This document shows positions 23,254 to 29,132 of a DNA stretch of 29,132 nucleotides, one piece after another (positions within the stretch are counted from its first letter, which is position 1; each line of letters opens with the position of its first letter). Source of the stretch: Sva-25 sp037385685 (GTDB taxonomy: Bacteria > Pseudomonadota > Gammaproteobacteria > Chromatiales > Chromatiaceae); NCBI GenBank assembly GCA_037385685.1, contig JARRMW010000050.1:1-29132 (forward strand), written 5' to 3'. The notes beneath the pieces are model-generated. The model worked only from the letters and a program-made list of their open reading frames with translations, was not told the DNA's origin and searched no databases. The position numbers and the translations under genes were made by a program.

Positions 23254-24165
23254 ATGAAAATCGAAACTGTCACACTCATTGGCGGCACTGGCTTCGTCGG
23301 CCACCACCTCGCAGCCGCACTCGCGAATGCAGGCTACAACCTTCGCATCCTGGCGCGGCGTCCGGAACGCCATCGCGATATGCAGCTACTGAGAAACTCC
23401 AGGATTGTGCCACTACAAGCCTTATCCACGGAAAGCCTCAGCGAGGAATTCGAACAGACGGACGCCGTCATCAACCTTGTCGGCATCCTCAACGAGAGCG
23501 GGGCGGGCAGTTTCGAAGAGCTGCATGTCAAACTCCCCGAGAAAGTGATCGAGGCTTGCCTGCGCAGCAAGACACCGCGCTTGCTGCACATGAGCGCCCT
23601 CAACGCCAGCGAGTCACGCAACGCCAGCAACTACCTGCATACCAAGGGCAAGGGCGAGAACCGCGTCCACACGCTCAGCGCCGGTGCCGTGAAGGTCACG
23701 AGCTTCCGGCCCTCGGTGATCTTCGGACCGGACGACAGCTTCATCAACCGTTTCGCTCAACTGCTCCAGATCCCTGGCCCCATGCCACTGGCCTGTCCCG
23801 GGTCGACATTTGCGCCTGTCTACATCGGTGACGTCGTCAGCGCATTCGTCAGTTCACTCGAAAACAAGGAGACCTTCGGAAAGCGCTACGAACTCTGTGG
23901 TCCGCGGGTTTTCACGCTGAAAGAGATTGTCGAGTACATCATCTGGCACAAGGGTATTCACAAGCCCGTGATCGGTCTCGGCGACGGACTGTCGAAACTG
24001 CAGGCGCGAATCCTTGGCCATGTTCCTGGCAAACCCTTCACGATGGACAACTACCGTTCGCTGCAGGTTCCCAGCGTCTGCAACGAGGACGGCCTCGCAC
24101 AGCTCGGCATCCAGGCAACCGACATGGACGCGATCGTTCCCCGGATGCTCGGCAGCAAGCGCTGA
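23254..24165 (+). CDS. NAD(P)-binding SDR protein, complex I NDUFA9-like
   Basis: The product is 303 aa. The N-terminal Rossmann motif is GGTGFVGHHLA (residues 10-20), and the SDR-type YxxxK is YLHTK at about residues 128-132. The order of motifs (MSALNAS, SFRPSVIFGPDDSFINRFA, FAPVYIGDVVSAF) is that of the NDUFA9-like atypical SDR family, named after a mitochondrial complex I subunit; bacterial members are mostly uncharacterised. It is followed by folK with one base between them, so the two are co-transcribed. It is divergent from TauE/SafE across 166 bp, in which I see only weak promoter-like sequences. Confidence 0.88.
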   Translation: MKIETVTLIGGTGFVGHHLAAALANAGYNLRILARRPERHRDMQLLRNSRIVPLQALSTESLSEEFEQTDAVINLVGILNESGAGSFEELHVKLPEKVIEACLRSKTPRLLHMSALNASESRNASNYLHTKGKGENRVHTLSAGAVKVTSFRPSVIFGPDDSFINRFAQLLQIPGPMPLACPGSTFAPVYIGDVVSAFVSSLENKETFGKRYELCGPRVFTLKEIVEYIIWHKGIHKPVIGLGDGLSKLQARILGHVPGKPFTMDNYRSLQVPSVCNEDGLAQLGIQATDMDAIVPRMLGSKR

Positions 24166-24166
24166 G

Positions 24167-24658
24167 ATGCCCCATATCTGGGTCAGTCTTGGCAGCAACA
24201 TCGAACGGGAATCACATATCCGCGCGGCAGTCACCGAACTGGAGCGGCACCTCGGACCCGCAAGGATCTCGCCGGTCTATGAAACCGATGCAGAGGGTTT
24301 CGAGGGCCCGGCCTTCTACAACCTCGTCACCGGGCACGAGACGGAGCTGCCGGCCGAGGCAGTGATCAAGCTCTTCAGGCAACTCGAGGACGAGCTCGGG
24401 CGCGTGCGCGGTGATGACAGGTTCGATTCGCGAACCATCGACATCGACCTGCTGACATACGGCGACATGGTTGCCGAGGTCGCCGGCAAGAAACTGCCGC
24501 GCGATGACATTACCGACTATGCGTTCGTCCTGAAACCGCTCTGCGACCTTGCGCCGGATGAGTTGCATCCCGTACTCAGGAAAAGCTACCGGCAGATGTG
24601 GGAAGAGTTCGAGCCCAAGCCACGCATGCGCAAAGTCGAATTCAGGTTCCAGTCCTGA
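24167..24658 (+). CDS. folK: 2-amino-4-hydroxy-6-hydroxymethyldihydropteridine diphosphokinase
   Basis: The product is 163 aa. The N-terminus IWVSLGSNIERESHIRAAV and the signature DSRTIDIDLLTYGD identify the pyrophosphokinase of folate synthesis (transfer of diphosphate from ATP to the pterin). ITDYAFVLKPLCDLAPDELHP is the usual C-terminal family segment. The start is fixed by the one-base gap after the upstream stop. It is a FolK of the shorter, RTIDIDLL-bearing type. The region after the stop is repeat-rich, with no further gene. Confidence 0.93.
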   Translation: MPHIWVSLGSNIERESHIRAAVTELERHLGPARISPVYETDAEGFEGPAFYNLVTGHETELPAEAVIKLFRQLEDELGRVRGDDRFDSRTIDIDLLTYGDMVAEVAGKKLPRDDITDYAFVLKPLCDLAPDELHPVLRKSYRQMWEEFEPKPRMRKVEFRFQS

Positions 24659-24692
24659 GAGGGACGCAGAGTGCGCGAATGAGTGTGCCCGG

Positions 24693-24733
24693 GTATCAGA
24701 GATCATTTTTCTTCGAAAAATAATCTCCGACAC
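24693..24733 (-). repeat. R1 hairpin repeat, copy A (minus sense)
   Basis: On the minus strand it runs from GGTGTCGGAGAT to ATCTCTGATACC, forming a long stem around a GAA loop with TTTTTC/GAAAAA in the distal part. In this sense the non-Watson-Crick positions are G.U; on the plus strand they would be A.C mismatches. It begins 35 nt after the folK stop, opposite in sense to folK. Confidence 0.85.
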
Positions 24734-24753
24734 CAATCCGGCTTCGCACTGCG

Positions 24754-24871
24754 GGCGAATGCTGATGCGTCATCGCGAGAAGGCTGCAAGCCGACGTGGC
24801 GATCTCTGTCTTCATTCTCACATCCGCCATTGAGATTGCCACAGTCACTCCGCTCCTTCGCAATGACTCTA
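24754..24871 (+). repeat. R2 interspersed repeat, copy 1
   Basis: This is a 118-bp unit with imperfect terminal inversions: the left part GTCATCGCGAGAAGG...GTGGCGATCTC is mirrored by GAGATTGCC...CTCCTTCGCAATGAC. It differs from copy 2 (25081-25197) by two substitutions and one single-base indel. The GTCATTGCGAGG...GGCAATCTC type is a dispersed repeat seen in many bacteria. No protein is encoded. Confidence 0.85.
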
Positions 24872-24883
24872 TTGCATGTGCAG

Positions 24884-24929
24884 GTGTCGGAGATAATTTC
24901 TCCTTCAAGAGAAATTTTCTCTGATACCG
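24884..24929 (+). repeat. R1 hairpin repeat, copy B (plus sense)
   Basis: This is a 46-bp hairpin from GGTGTCGGAGATAATTTCTC to GAGAAATTTTCTCTGATACC with a 6-nt loop. It has G.U at positions 4 and 7 from the base and one U.U mismatch. It starts 12 bp after R2 copy 1. Confidence 0.85.
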
Positions 24930-25013
24930 ATACCTACAGAGGGTGAATGAGTAGGGTAATCGCCGGGAAAGCTGCTGTTTGGATGATAAATGTTGGTCGC
25001 CGTTCACAGCGAC

Positions 25014-25038
25014 ATGTCGGCATGAATGCCGACCTACA
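25014..25038 (+). repeat. R3 hairpin repeat, copy 1
   Basis: The unit ATGTCGGCATGAATGCCGAC (25014-25033) followed by CTACA contains a perfect 8-bp stem around GA. All 25 bases are identical at 28274-28298, and a similar TTCGTTT follows in both places. Confidence 0.85.
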
Positions 25039-25080
25039 CACTTCGTTTCCTATTGAAAGTTCGTGGGAGCCCACACCGCT

Positions 25081-25197
25081 GGCGAATGCTGATGCGTCAT
25101 CGCGAGAAGGCTGCAAGCCGACGTGGCGATCTCTGTCTTCATTGTCACATCCGCCATTGAGATTGCCACAGTCACTGCGCTCCTTCGCAATGACTCT
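25081..25197 (+). repeat. R2 interspersed repeat, copy 2
   Basis: This is a nearly exact direct repeat of 24754-24871, offset by 327 bases at its left end. The high identity suggests a recent duplication or gene conversion. It is separated from copy 1 by R1 copy B, unique sequence and R3. Confidence 0.85.
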
Positions 25198-25221
25198 CTT
25201 GGTGCATGGGATGATGAGTTT

Positions 25222-25266
25222 AAAAACTCGGCGCTCTTTGCGACTCTTTGCGCCCTCGGCGTCCGG
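25222..25266 (+). repeat. R4 CTCTTTGCG-type repeat, copy 1
   Basis: Short tandem units (CTCTTTGCG) end in GCGTCCGG, 13 bases before the tag stop. A related array (CTCTGCGTC units ending in GCGTCCGG) is at 28227-28260. Similar C/T-rich, GCG-containing dispersed repeats occur in other proteobacterial genomes. Confidence 0.6.
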
Positions 25267-25278
25267 ATTAAAAACTGC

Positions 25279-25857
25279 TCAAGAAGCCAGTTCCGCCCAC
25301 CTGAAGCAATCCGTCGTGTGATCATTGACCATGCCCGTCGCCTGCATGAACGCATAGCAGATGGTCGTGCCGACGAATTTGAAACCGGCATCTTTCAGCG
25401 CCTTGCTCATGGCATCAGACTGCGGGGTATTCGCCGGAACCTGCGAGTGATCCTCCCAGCTGTTCTGCAGCGGTTCATTCTCGACGAACTGCCAGAGCCA
25501 TCTGCTAACATCCCCTTCCCTTTCCCTGAGATCCAGCCAGGCGCGTGCGTTGGTAACAGCCGCGTTGACCTTGAGCCGGTTGCGCACAATCCCCGGATTC
25601 GCAAGGAGCTTCTCGATCCGCCTGTCTGAATAGCGCGCAATTTTTTCTGCATCGAACTGGTCGAAAGCCTTGCGATAGTTCTCGCGCTTGTTGAGGATCG
25701 TCGACCAGCTCAGCCCGGCCTGCGCTCCCTCGAGGATGAGAAACTCGAACAGCCCGTGCTCGTCACGCAGCGGTACGCCCCACTCGGTGTCATGGTAGTG
25801 CTTCTCGGCCGGACTGTTGCAGGCCCATTGGCAGCGAACAAGGCTGTCGTTACGCAT
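25279..25857 (-). CDS. tag: DNA-3-methyladenine glycosylase I
   Basis: The product is 192 aa from the ATG at 25857 (MRNDSLVRCQWA). Family features include YHDTEWGVPLRDEHGLFEFLILEGAQAGLSW, ILNKRENYRKAF, and the C-terminal zinc-binding part CYAFMQATGMVNDHTTDCF. C9 with the C-terminal His and Cys should form the zinc site. It excises 3-methyladenine from alkylated DNA. A longer frame to 25914 passes through the glnB terminator and was rejected. It lies between repeat cluster 1 and the nadE-glnB operon. Confidence 0.95.
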   Translation of the reverse strand: MRNDSLVRCQWACNSPAEKHYHDTEWGVPLRDEHGLFEFLILEGAQAGLSWSTILNKRENYRKAFDQFDAEKIARYSDRRIEKLLANPGIVRNRLKVNAAVTNARAWLDLREREGDVSRWLWQFVENEPLQNSWEDHSQVPANTPQSDAMSKALKDAGFKFVGTTICYAFMQATGMVNDHTTDCFRWAELAS

Positions 25858-25871
25858 GGAGAACCCCGCGC

Positions 25872-25921
25872 AAAAGAAAACCGGCGCCGGATGCTCCAAG
25901 AGGAACACCCGCACGCCGGTT
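25872..25921 (-). terminator. Terminator of nadE-glnB
   Basis: On the minus strand AACCGGCG (25914-25921) pairs with CGCCGGTT (25879-25886) across a 27-nt loop and is followed by TTCTTTTG. It lies 27 nt after the glnB stop and about 20 nt before the tag start, so it separates tag from glnB. The long loop makes it a fair rather than strong terminator. Confidence 0.6.
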
Positions 25922-25947
25922 CATTGATTCGGCTGTTGCGAGCCGGA

Positions 25948-26286
25948 TCAGATGGCGTCCGGACCTGTCTCGCCGGTCCGGATGCGGATCACATCCTCGA
26001 TGGAGCTGACAAAAATCTTGCCATCGCCGATCTTGCCGGTGCGCGCCGCATTGGTAATTGCCTCGAGACAGGCCTCGAGTTGCTCCTCCTTGATGACGAT
26101 CTCGATCTTTACCTTGGGCAGGAAATCGACGACATACTCGGCACCACGATAGAGTTCGGTATGTCCCTTCTGGCGGCCAAAACCCTTGACCTCGGTCGAA
26201 GTCATACCGGTAATACCGATCGCCGAGAGTGCCTCGCGCACATCGTCCAGCTTGAATGGTTTGATTATTGCGTCGACTTTTTTCAT
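25948..26286 (-). CDS. glnB: PII nitrogen regulatory protein, nadE-linked (GlnB type)
   Basis: The product is 112 aa: MKKVDAIIKPFKLDDVREAL, a T-loop GRQKGHTELYRGAEYVVDF identical to the GlnK protein, with Y51, and the C-terminal GKIGDGKIFVSSIEDVIRIRTGETG. It starts 23 bases after the nadE stop, so the two are probably one transcript. PII proteins have been shown in Azospirillum to regulate glutamine-dependent NAD synthetase (NadE2), which gives this pairing a functional reading. Differences from the GlnK copy lie mainly in the B-loop side (IVIKEEQLEACLEAITNAARTG versus AAVPSELLDQVIEAISKAAQTG regions). Confidence 0.95.
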   Translation of the reverse strand: MKKVDAIIKPFKLDDVREALSAIGITGMTSTEVKGFGRQKGHTELYRGAEYVVDFLPKVKIEIVIKEEQLEACLEAITNAARTGKIGDGKIFVSSIEDVIRIRTGETGPDAI

Positions 26287-26309
26287 CTTGTTGCAGACCC
26301 TGTTCTTGT

Positions 26310-27911
26310 CTAGAAACCGCTGGTGATAGGATAGCGCCTATCCCTGCCGAATGCACGACGCGTGATGCGTACACCGGGCGGTGCCTGGCGGCGCTTGTAC
26401 TCGTTGTTGTCGACCATGCTCGCGACACGGCGCACTACCTGCGGATCATAGCCATCCTGGATGATGCGGTCGACGCACTGGTCCTGCTCGATATACCGCA
26501 GCAGGATCGCGTCCAGCACCTCGTATTCCGGCAGGCTGTCGCTGTCCTTCTGGTCGGCCTTGAGCTCGGCCGAGGGCGCACGTTCTATGACGCGCCGCGG
26601 GATCATCTCACCACCACGATTACGATACTCAGCGAGGCGATAAACCATGGTCTTGGGCACATCCCTGATGGGCGCGAAGCCGCCTGCCATATCCCCGTAG
26701 AGGGTCGCGTAGCCGACCGACATCTCGCTCTTGTTACCGGTACTCAGCAGCATGCGCCCTGTCTTGTTACTGATCGCCATGAGCACGATACCGCGACAGC
26801 GTGCCTGGATATTCTCCTCTGTCGTATCCTCGGGCAGGTTGCGAAACTCGGGCGCGAGCATCTCCAGAAAGGTCTTGAAGGCCGGCTCGATAGGAATCAC
26901 ACGATGGCTGACGCCGAGCCTCTCGGCCTCCTTCAAAGCATCCTCGTTACTCATGTCCGACGTATACCGGGACGGCATAAGGACGGCCTCCACGCGATCC
27001 GCACCAAGCGCATCGACCGCGATCGCCAGCGTCAGCGCCGAATCGATTCCGCCGGAGAGACCGACCAGCGCCCCCTTGAAACCGTTTTTCTCGACATAGT
27101 CACGGGTGCCGAGCACGAGAGCCTGGTAGATCTCGGCCTCGTCACTCTGGTGACGGATCACCTCGGACGGAATCGGCTCGAGACCGTCGAATTCAATGAC
27201 CGGCTGCGCCTCTGCAAAAAAAGCCGTGCGCATGACGACAGACCCCTCGGCACTGGTAACGAACGACCCGCCGTCAAAGACCAGTTCATCCTGGCCGCCC
27301 ACGAGATTCACGTAGACGATCGGCAAACCGGTTTCCTGCACGCGCTTTGCGACCAGTTCTTCGCGCTCGACGGACTTGCCCTTGTGAAAAGGTGAGGCAT
27401 TCAGGTTGACGAGAATTTCGGCCCCTGCCTCTTTCGCCTTTGCCGCAGGTTCGCTGTACCAGATGTCCTCGCAGATGGTGATGCCAATTTTGAGCCCATC
27501 GATATCGACGACGCAGGGCTCGTCACCGGGCTCGAAGTAGCGTTTCTCGTCGAACACACTGTAGTTCGGCAGCAGGCACTTGTCGTATTCCGCGATAACC
27601 TGGCCATCACGGATAACACCAGCACTGTTGTAGAGCCCGTCCTCGCGCTGTTTCGGGTAACCGACGACAGCCGTGATACCATTGATGGAACGACACAGGG
27701 TATCCAGGGCAGCCTCGACACGCAGATGGAGTTCATTGCGCATCAGCAGGTCCTCGGGCGGATACCCCGTCAGTGTCAGCTCGGGGAAGACGATGAGATC
27801 GGCCTGCTGTTCATCCCTGGCCCGTGTGGCGGCATTGATGATGCGCCCGGCATTCCCTTCGATATCACCCACCAGCAGGTTCAGCTGGGCCAGCGCGATG
27901 CGTAGTGCCAT
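26310..27911 (-). CDS. nadE: Glutamine-dependent NAD+ synthetase
   Basis: The product is 533 aa, a two-domain enzyme. The N-terminal nitrilase-like glutaminase domain (about residues 1-250) has the Glu/Lys/Cys triad in FPELTLTGYPPEDLL, DKCLLPNYSVFDE and GITICEDIWYS. The C-terminal synthetase domain (about 270-533) has the PP-loop LVGLSGGIDSALTLAIAVDALG and MPSRYTSDMSNEDA. Ammonia from glutamine passes to the second site to amidate nicotinate adenine dinucleotide. GGGAG stands six bases before the ATG. It is first in the nadE-glnB operon. The region upstream is repeat cluster 2; I see no convincing promoter. Confidence 0.96.
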   Translation of the reverse strand: MALRIALAQLNLLVGDIEGNAGRIINAATRARDEQQADLIVFPELTLTGYPPEDLLMRNELHLRVEAALDTLCRSINGITAVVGYPKQREDGLYNSAGVIRDGQVIAEYDKCLLPNYSVFDEKRYFEPGDEPCVVDIDGLKIGITICEDIWYSEPAAKAKEAGAEILVNLNASPFHKGKSVEREELVAKRVQETGLPIVYVNLVGGQDELVFDGGSFVTSAEGSVVMRTAFFAEAQPVIEFDGLEPIPSEVIRHQSDEAEIYQALVLGTRDYVEKNGFKGALVGLSGGIDSALTLAIAVDALGADRVEAVLMPSRYTSDMSNEDALKEAERLGVSHRVIPIEPAFKTFLEMLAPEFRNLPEDTTEENIQARCRGIVLMAISNKTGRMLLSTGNKSEMSVGYATLYGDMAGGFAPIRDVPKTMVYRLAEYRNRGGEMIPRRVIERAPSAELKADQKDSDSLPEYEVLDAILLRYIEQDQCVDRIIQDGYDPQVVRRVASMVDNNEYKRRQAPPGVRITRRAFGRDRRYPITSGF

Positions 27912-27984
27912 GATTGGCTCCCTGGTTACGAACTATTCCTAGTTTAACCGAGAGCGTCGTTCAGTGTCAGAGATCACGTGCGCA

Positions 27985-28030
27985 GGTGTCGGAGATGATT
28001 TCTCCTCCGGGAGAAATTTTCTCTGATACC
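27985..28030 (+). repeat. R1 hairpin repeat, copy C (plus sense)
   Basis: This is a 46-bp hairpin beginning GGTGTCGGAGATGATTTCTC and ending AAATTTTCTCTGATACC. The stem extends to TCC/GGA around a TCCG loop. It has the same G.U positions as the other copies. Confidence 0.85.
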
Positions 28031-28046
28031 GACAGATGGGGTTTAT

Positions 28047-28130
28047 GTCATCGCAGGGAGGTCGCAGGCTGACGTGGCGATCTCAGGCTTCAATGAACCA
28101 GCGAGCATTGAGATTGCCACCGAGGTGTCG
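28047..28130 (+). repeat. R2 interspersed repeat, copy 3 (diverged, 3' end missing)
   Basis: GTCATCGCAGGGAGGTCGCA, GACGTGGCGATCTC and CATTGAGATTGCCAC follow the order of R2 copies 1 and 2 with several changes. The unit stops where R1 copy D begins, so the CTCCTTCGCAATGAC end is absent. R1 may have been inserted into, or recombined with, R2 here. Confidence 0.75.
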
Positions 28131-28133
28131 GAG

Positions 28134-28169
28134 ATAATTTCTGCGTCAGCGGAAATTTTCTCTGATACC
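28134..28169 (+). repeat. R1 hairpin repeat, copy D (plus sense)
   Basis: It runs from GGTGTCGGAGATAATTTC to GGAAATTTTCTCTGATACC. The distal stem is TGC/GCG, which pairs only with a U.G, around a GTCA tetraloop. It is shorter than copies B and C but keeps the basal stem exactly. Confidence 0.85.
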
Positions 28170-28226
28170 GATATCCCTGCTGGCAATTGATACGAGACAC
28201 CTGGACTCTTGAACAGCCAAACCGCG

Positions 28227-28260
28227 AAAACTCCGCGTCCTCTGCGTCCTCTGCGTCCGG
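28227..28260 (+). repeat. R4 CTCTGCGTC-type repeat, copy 2
   Basis: Two and a half tandem units (CTCCGCGTC, CTCTGCGTC, CTCTGCGTCCGG) are related to 25222-25266. The array is followed by GTTTTGAGTTATAG and then R3 copy 2. Confidence 0.6.
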
Positions 28261-28273
28261 TTTTGAGTTATAG

Positions 28274-28298
28274 ATGTCGGCATGAATGCCGACCTACA
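28274..28298 (+). repeat. R3 hairpin repeat, copy 2
   Basis: It is identical over 25 bases to 25014-25038, including the perfect GTCGGCAT-GA-ATGCCGAC hairpin and the CTACA tail. Confidence 0.85.
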
Positions 28299-28321
28299 AT
28301 CATTTCGTTTTGCAGAGTGTA

Positions 28322-28366
28322 GGTATCAGAGATCATTTTCTCTCCGAGAAAATAATCTCCGACACC
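28322..28366 (-). repeat. R1 hairpin repeat, copy E (minus sense), just after sucD
   Basis: On the minus strand it runs from GGTGTCGGAGATTATTTTCT to ATGATCTCTGATACC with a GGA loop. It starts nine bases after the sucD stop and is co-oriented with it, so the hairpin would lie at the sucD mRNA 3' end. No U-run follows, so any role as terminator is uncertain. It shares the internal U.G pair with copy A, the other minus-sense copy. Confidence 0.85.
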
Positions 28367-28375
28367 AATTAGTGA

Positions 28376-29132
28376 CTAGATCAACTCCGCCATGCGCTTG
28401 CCGATATCTGCCGGGGACCTGACGGTCGCAATGCCGGCAGCCTCGAGCGCCGCATACTTGCTGTCAGCCGTACCGCTGCCACCACTGATGATGGCTCCGG
28501 CATGCCCCATGCGCTTACCGGCCGGCGCAGTGACACCAGCAATATAGGCCACGACTGGCTTGGAGACATGCTCCCTGATGTACTCTGCCGCCTGCTCCTC
28601 TGCCGTGCCGCCAATCTCGCCGACCATGACGATGCCCTCGGTCTGCGGGTCCGCTTCAAAGAGTTCCAGGCAGTCGATGAAGCTCATGCCGTGGATGGGG
28701 TCACCGCCGATACCGACACAAGTGCTCTGGCCGAGTCCTGCAGTCGTGGTCTGGTAGACAGCCTCGTAGGTCAGGGTACCCGAGCGGGACACGACGCCCA
28801 CCCGCCCTTGTTTATGGATGTTTCCGGGCATGATGCCGATCTTGCACTCGCCCGGCGTGATGAGGCCGGGGCAATTGGGCCCCACGAGTCGCACATCACT
28901 CCCGGTGAGCGCCGCCTTCACTTTCAGCATGTCGAGCACCGGGATGCCCTCGGTGATACAGGCGATGACCTTGATGCCTGCATCGGCCGCTTCGAGGATC
29001 GCATCCGCCGCGAATGCTGCAGGCACGTAGATCATGGTCGCCTCGGCTCCCGCCTCATGCACAGCGTCATGCACCGTGTTGAAGACAGGCAAATCGAGAT
29101 GCATCTGCCCACCCTTGCCGGGCGTGACACCG
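28376..29132 (-). CDS. sucD: Succinyl-CoA synthetase alpha subunit (5' end beyond window)
   Basis: About 251 C-terminal residues are present; the reading frame is open to the right edge, entering at GVTPGKGGQMHLDLPVFNTV. Signatures include GPNCPGLITPGECKIGIMPG, VSRSGTLTYEAVYQTT, STCVGIGGDPIHG, and KRMGHAGAIISGG, which carries the histidine phosphorylated in the reaction. The enzyme makes ATP or GTP from succinyl-CoA in the TCA cycle. The beta subunit gene sucC is expected upstream, outside the window. Confidence 0.97.
   Translation of the reverse strand, partial: GVTPGKGGQMHLDLPVFNTVHDAVHEAGAEATMIYVPAAFAADAILEAADAGIKVIACITEGIPVLDMLKVKAALTGSDVRLVGPNCPGLITPGECKIGIMPGNIHKQGRVGVVSRSGTLTYEAVYQTTTAGLGQSTCVGIGGDPIHGMSFIDCLELFEADPQTEGIVMVGEIGGTAEEQAAEYIREHVSKPVVAYIAGVTAPAGKRMGHAGAIISGGSGTADSKYAALEAAGIATVRSPADIGKRMAELI

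Larger units (their letters stand above)
24659..25278. other. Gene-free repeat cluster 1
   Basis: These 620 bp between folK and tag contain no convincing gene; the short frames across it run through repeats. The contents in order are: hairpin repeat R1 (minus sense), the long repeat R2, R1 (plus sense), a unique stretch (about 24930-25010), hairpin R3, a second R2, and a CTCTTTGCG-type repeat R4. The same four families recur in cluster 2 beyond nadE. Confidence 0.85.
27912..28375. other. Gene-free repeat cluster 2
   Basis: These 464 bp between nadE and sucD contain no gene. The contents in order are: about 70 bp of unique sequence with a partial R1 arm (GTGTCAGAGATCACG near 27964), R1 copy C, a shortened R2, R1 copy D, an R4 array, R3, and R1 copy E. 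The composition mirrors cluster 1 at 24659-25278. Confidence 0.85.

Noticed and set aside
24947..25629. Short plus-strand frames running from the repeats across tag
   Set aside because: They are composed of R2/R4 repeat sequence and antisense tag codons, with no ribosome-binding site or recognisable protein.
24693..28366. CRISPR array or integron attC sites
   Set aside because: The repeats are irregularly spaced, in both orientations and separated by other repeat families, not by unique spacers of constant length. The GTTRRRY/RYYYAAC ends of attC sites are absent.

Overview
The window looks like a stretch of chromosome from a gammaproteobacterium. The evidence is gene content and order: a tRNA-Tyr/Gly/Thr-tuf operon, a def-fmt-rsmB-(DUF4390)-ntrY-ntrX operon divergent from a LysM-dprA-smg-topA run, rpmB-rpmG, Slt70, glnK-amt and nadE-glnB. 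The DNA is GC-rich by eye and codon use looks uniform. I see no phage, integrase, transposase, CRISPR array or classical defence gene. A free-living member of a Chromatiales-like group is plausible, but the genus cannot be fixed from the sequence alone.

Layout. 1-600 (minus): start of EF-Tu preceded by three tRNA genes. 0.76-1.65 kb (minus): a PstS-like periplasmic binding protein. 1.8-8.6 kb (minus): a tightly overlapped operon def, fmt, rsmB, DUF4390, ntrY, ntrX. 8.7-13.9 kb (plus): LysM protein, dprA, a damaged smg, topA. 13.9-15.6 kb (minus): a secreted CAP-domain protein with tandem cysteine repeats. 15.7-18.1 kb (minus): TorF-like porin, glnK, amt, downstream of a clear sigma-54 promoter and an NtrC-like operator. 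18.5-18.9 kb (plus): rpmB-rpmG. 19.1-21.1 kb (plus): slt. 21.1-23.1 kb: Sel1-repeat protein (minus), an unrecognised secreted protein (plus), TauE/SafE permease (minus). 23.25-24.66 kb (plus): NDUFA9-like reductase and folK. 24.66-25.28 and 27.91-28.37 kb: two gene-free clusters built from the same four interspersed repeat families, flanking tag, glnB and nadE (all minus). 28.38 kb to the end (minus): sucD, truncated by the window edge.

How the genes fit together. Nitrogen status recurs: NtrY/NtrX, two PII proteins (one with Amt, one with glutamine-dependent NAD synthetase) and a sigma-54/NtrC-type control region in front of torF-glnK-amt. The other theme is translation and processing of new proteins (tuf, tRNAs, def, fmt, rsmB, rpmB, rpmG).

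Most of the window is housekeeping. The points most worth a second look are: (1) a family of about 45-bp hairpin repeats in which G.U-type pairs are always kept on the same side and the distal stem covaries, suggesting selection on a single-stranded or RNA structure; (2) an smg gene with what looks like an out-of-frame deletion of about 90 bp just after its start; (3) an NtrX lacking the sigma-54-contacting GAFTGA loop and with altered ATPase residues; (4) a CAP protein with an apparently novel tandem cysteine repeat. All assignments are from reading the sequence; no database search was run.
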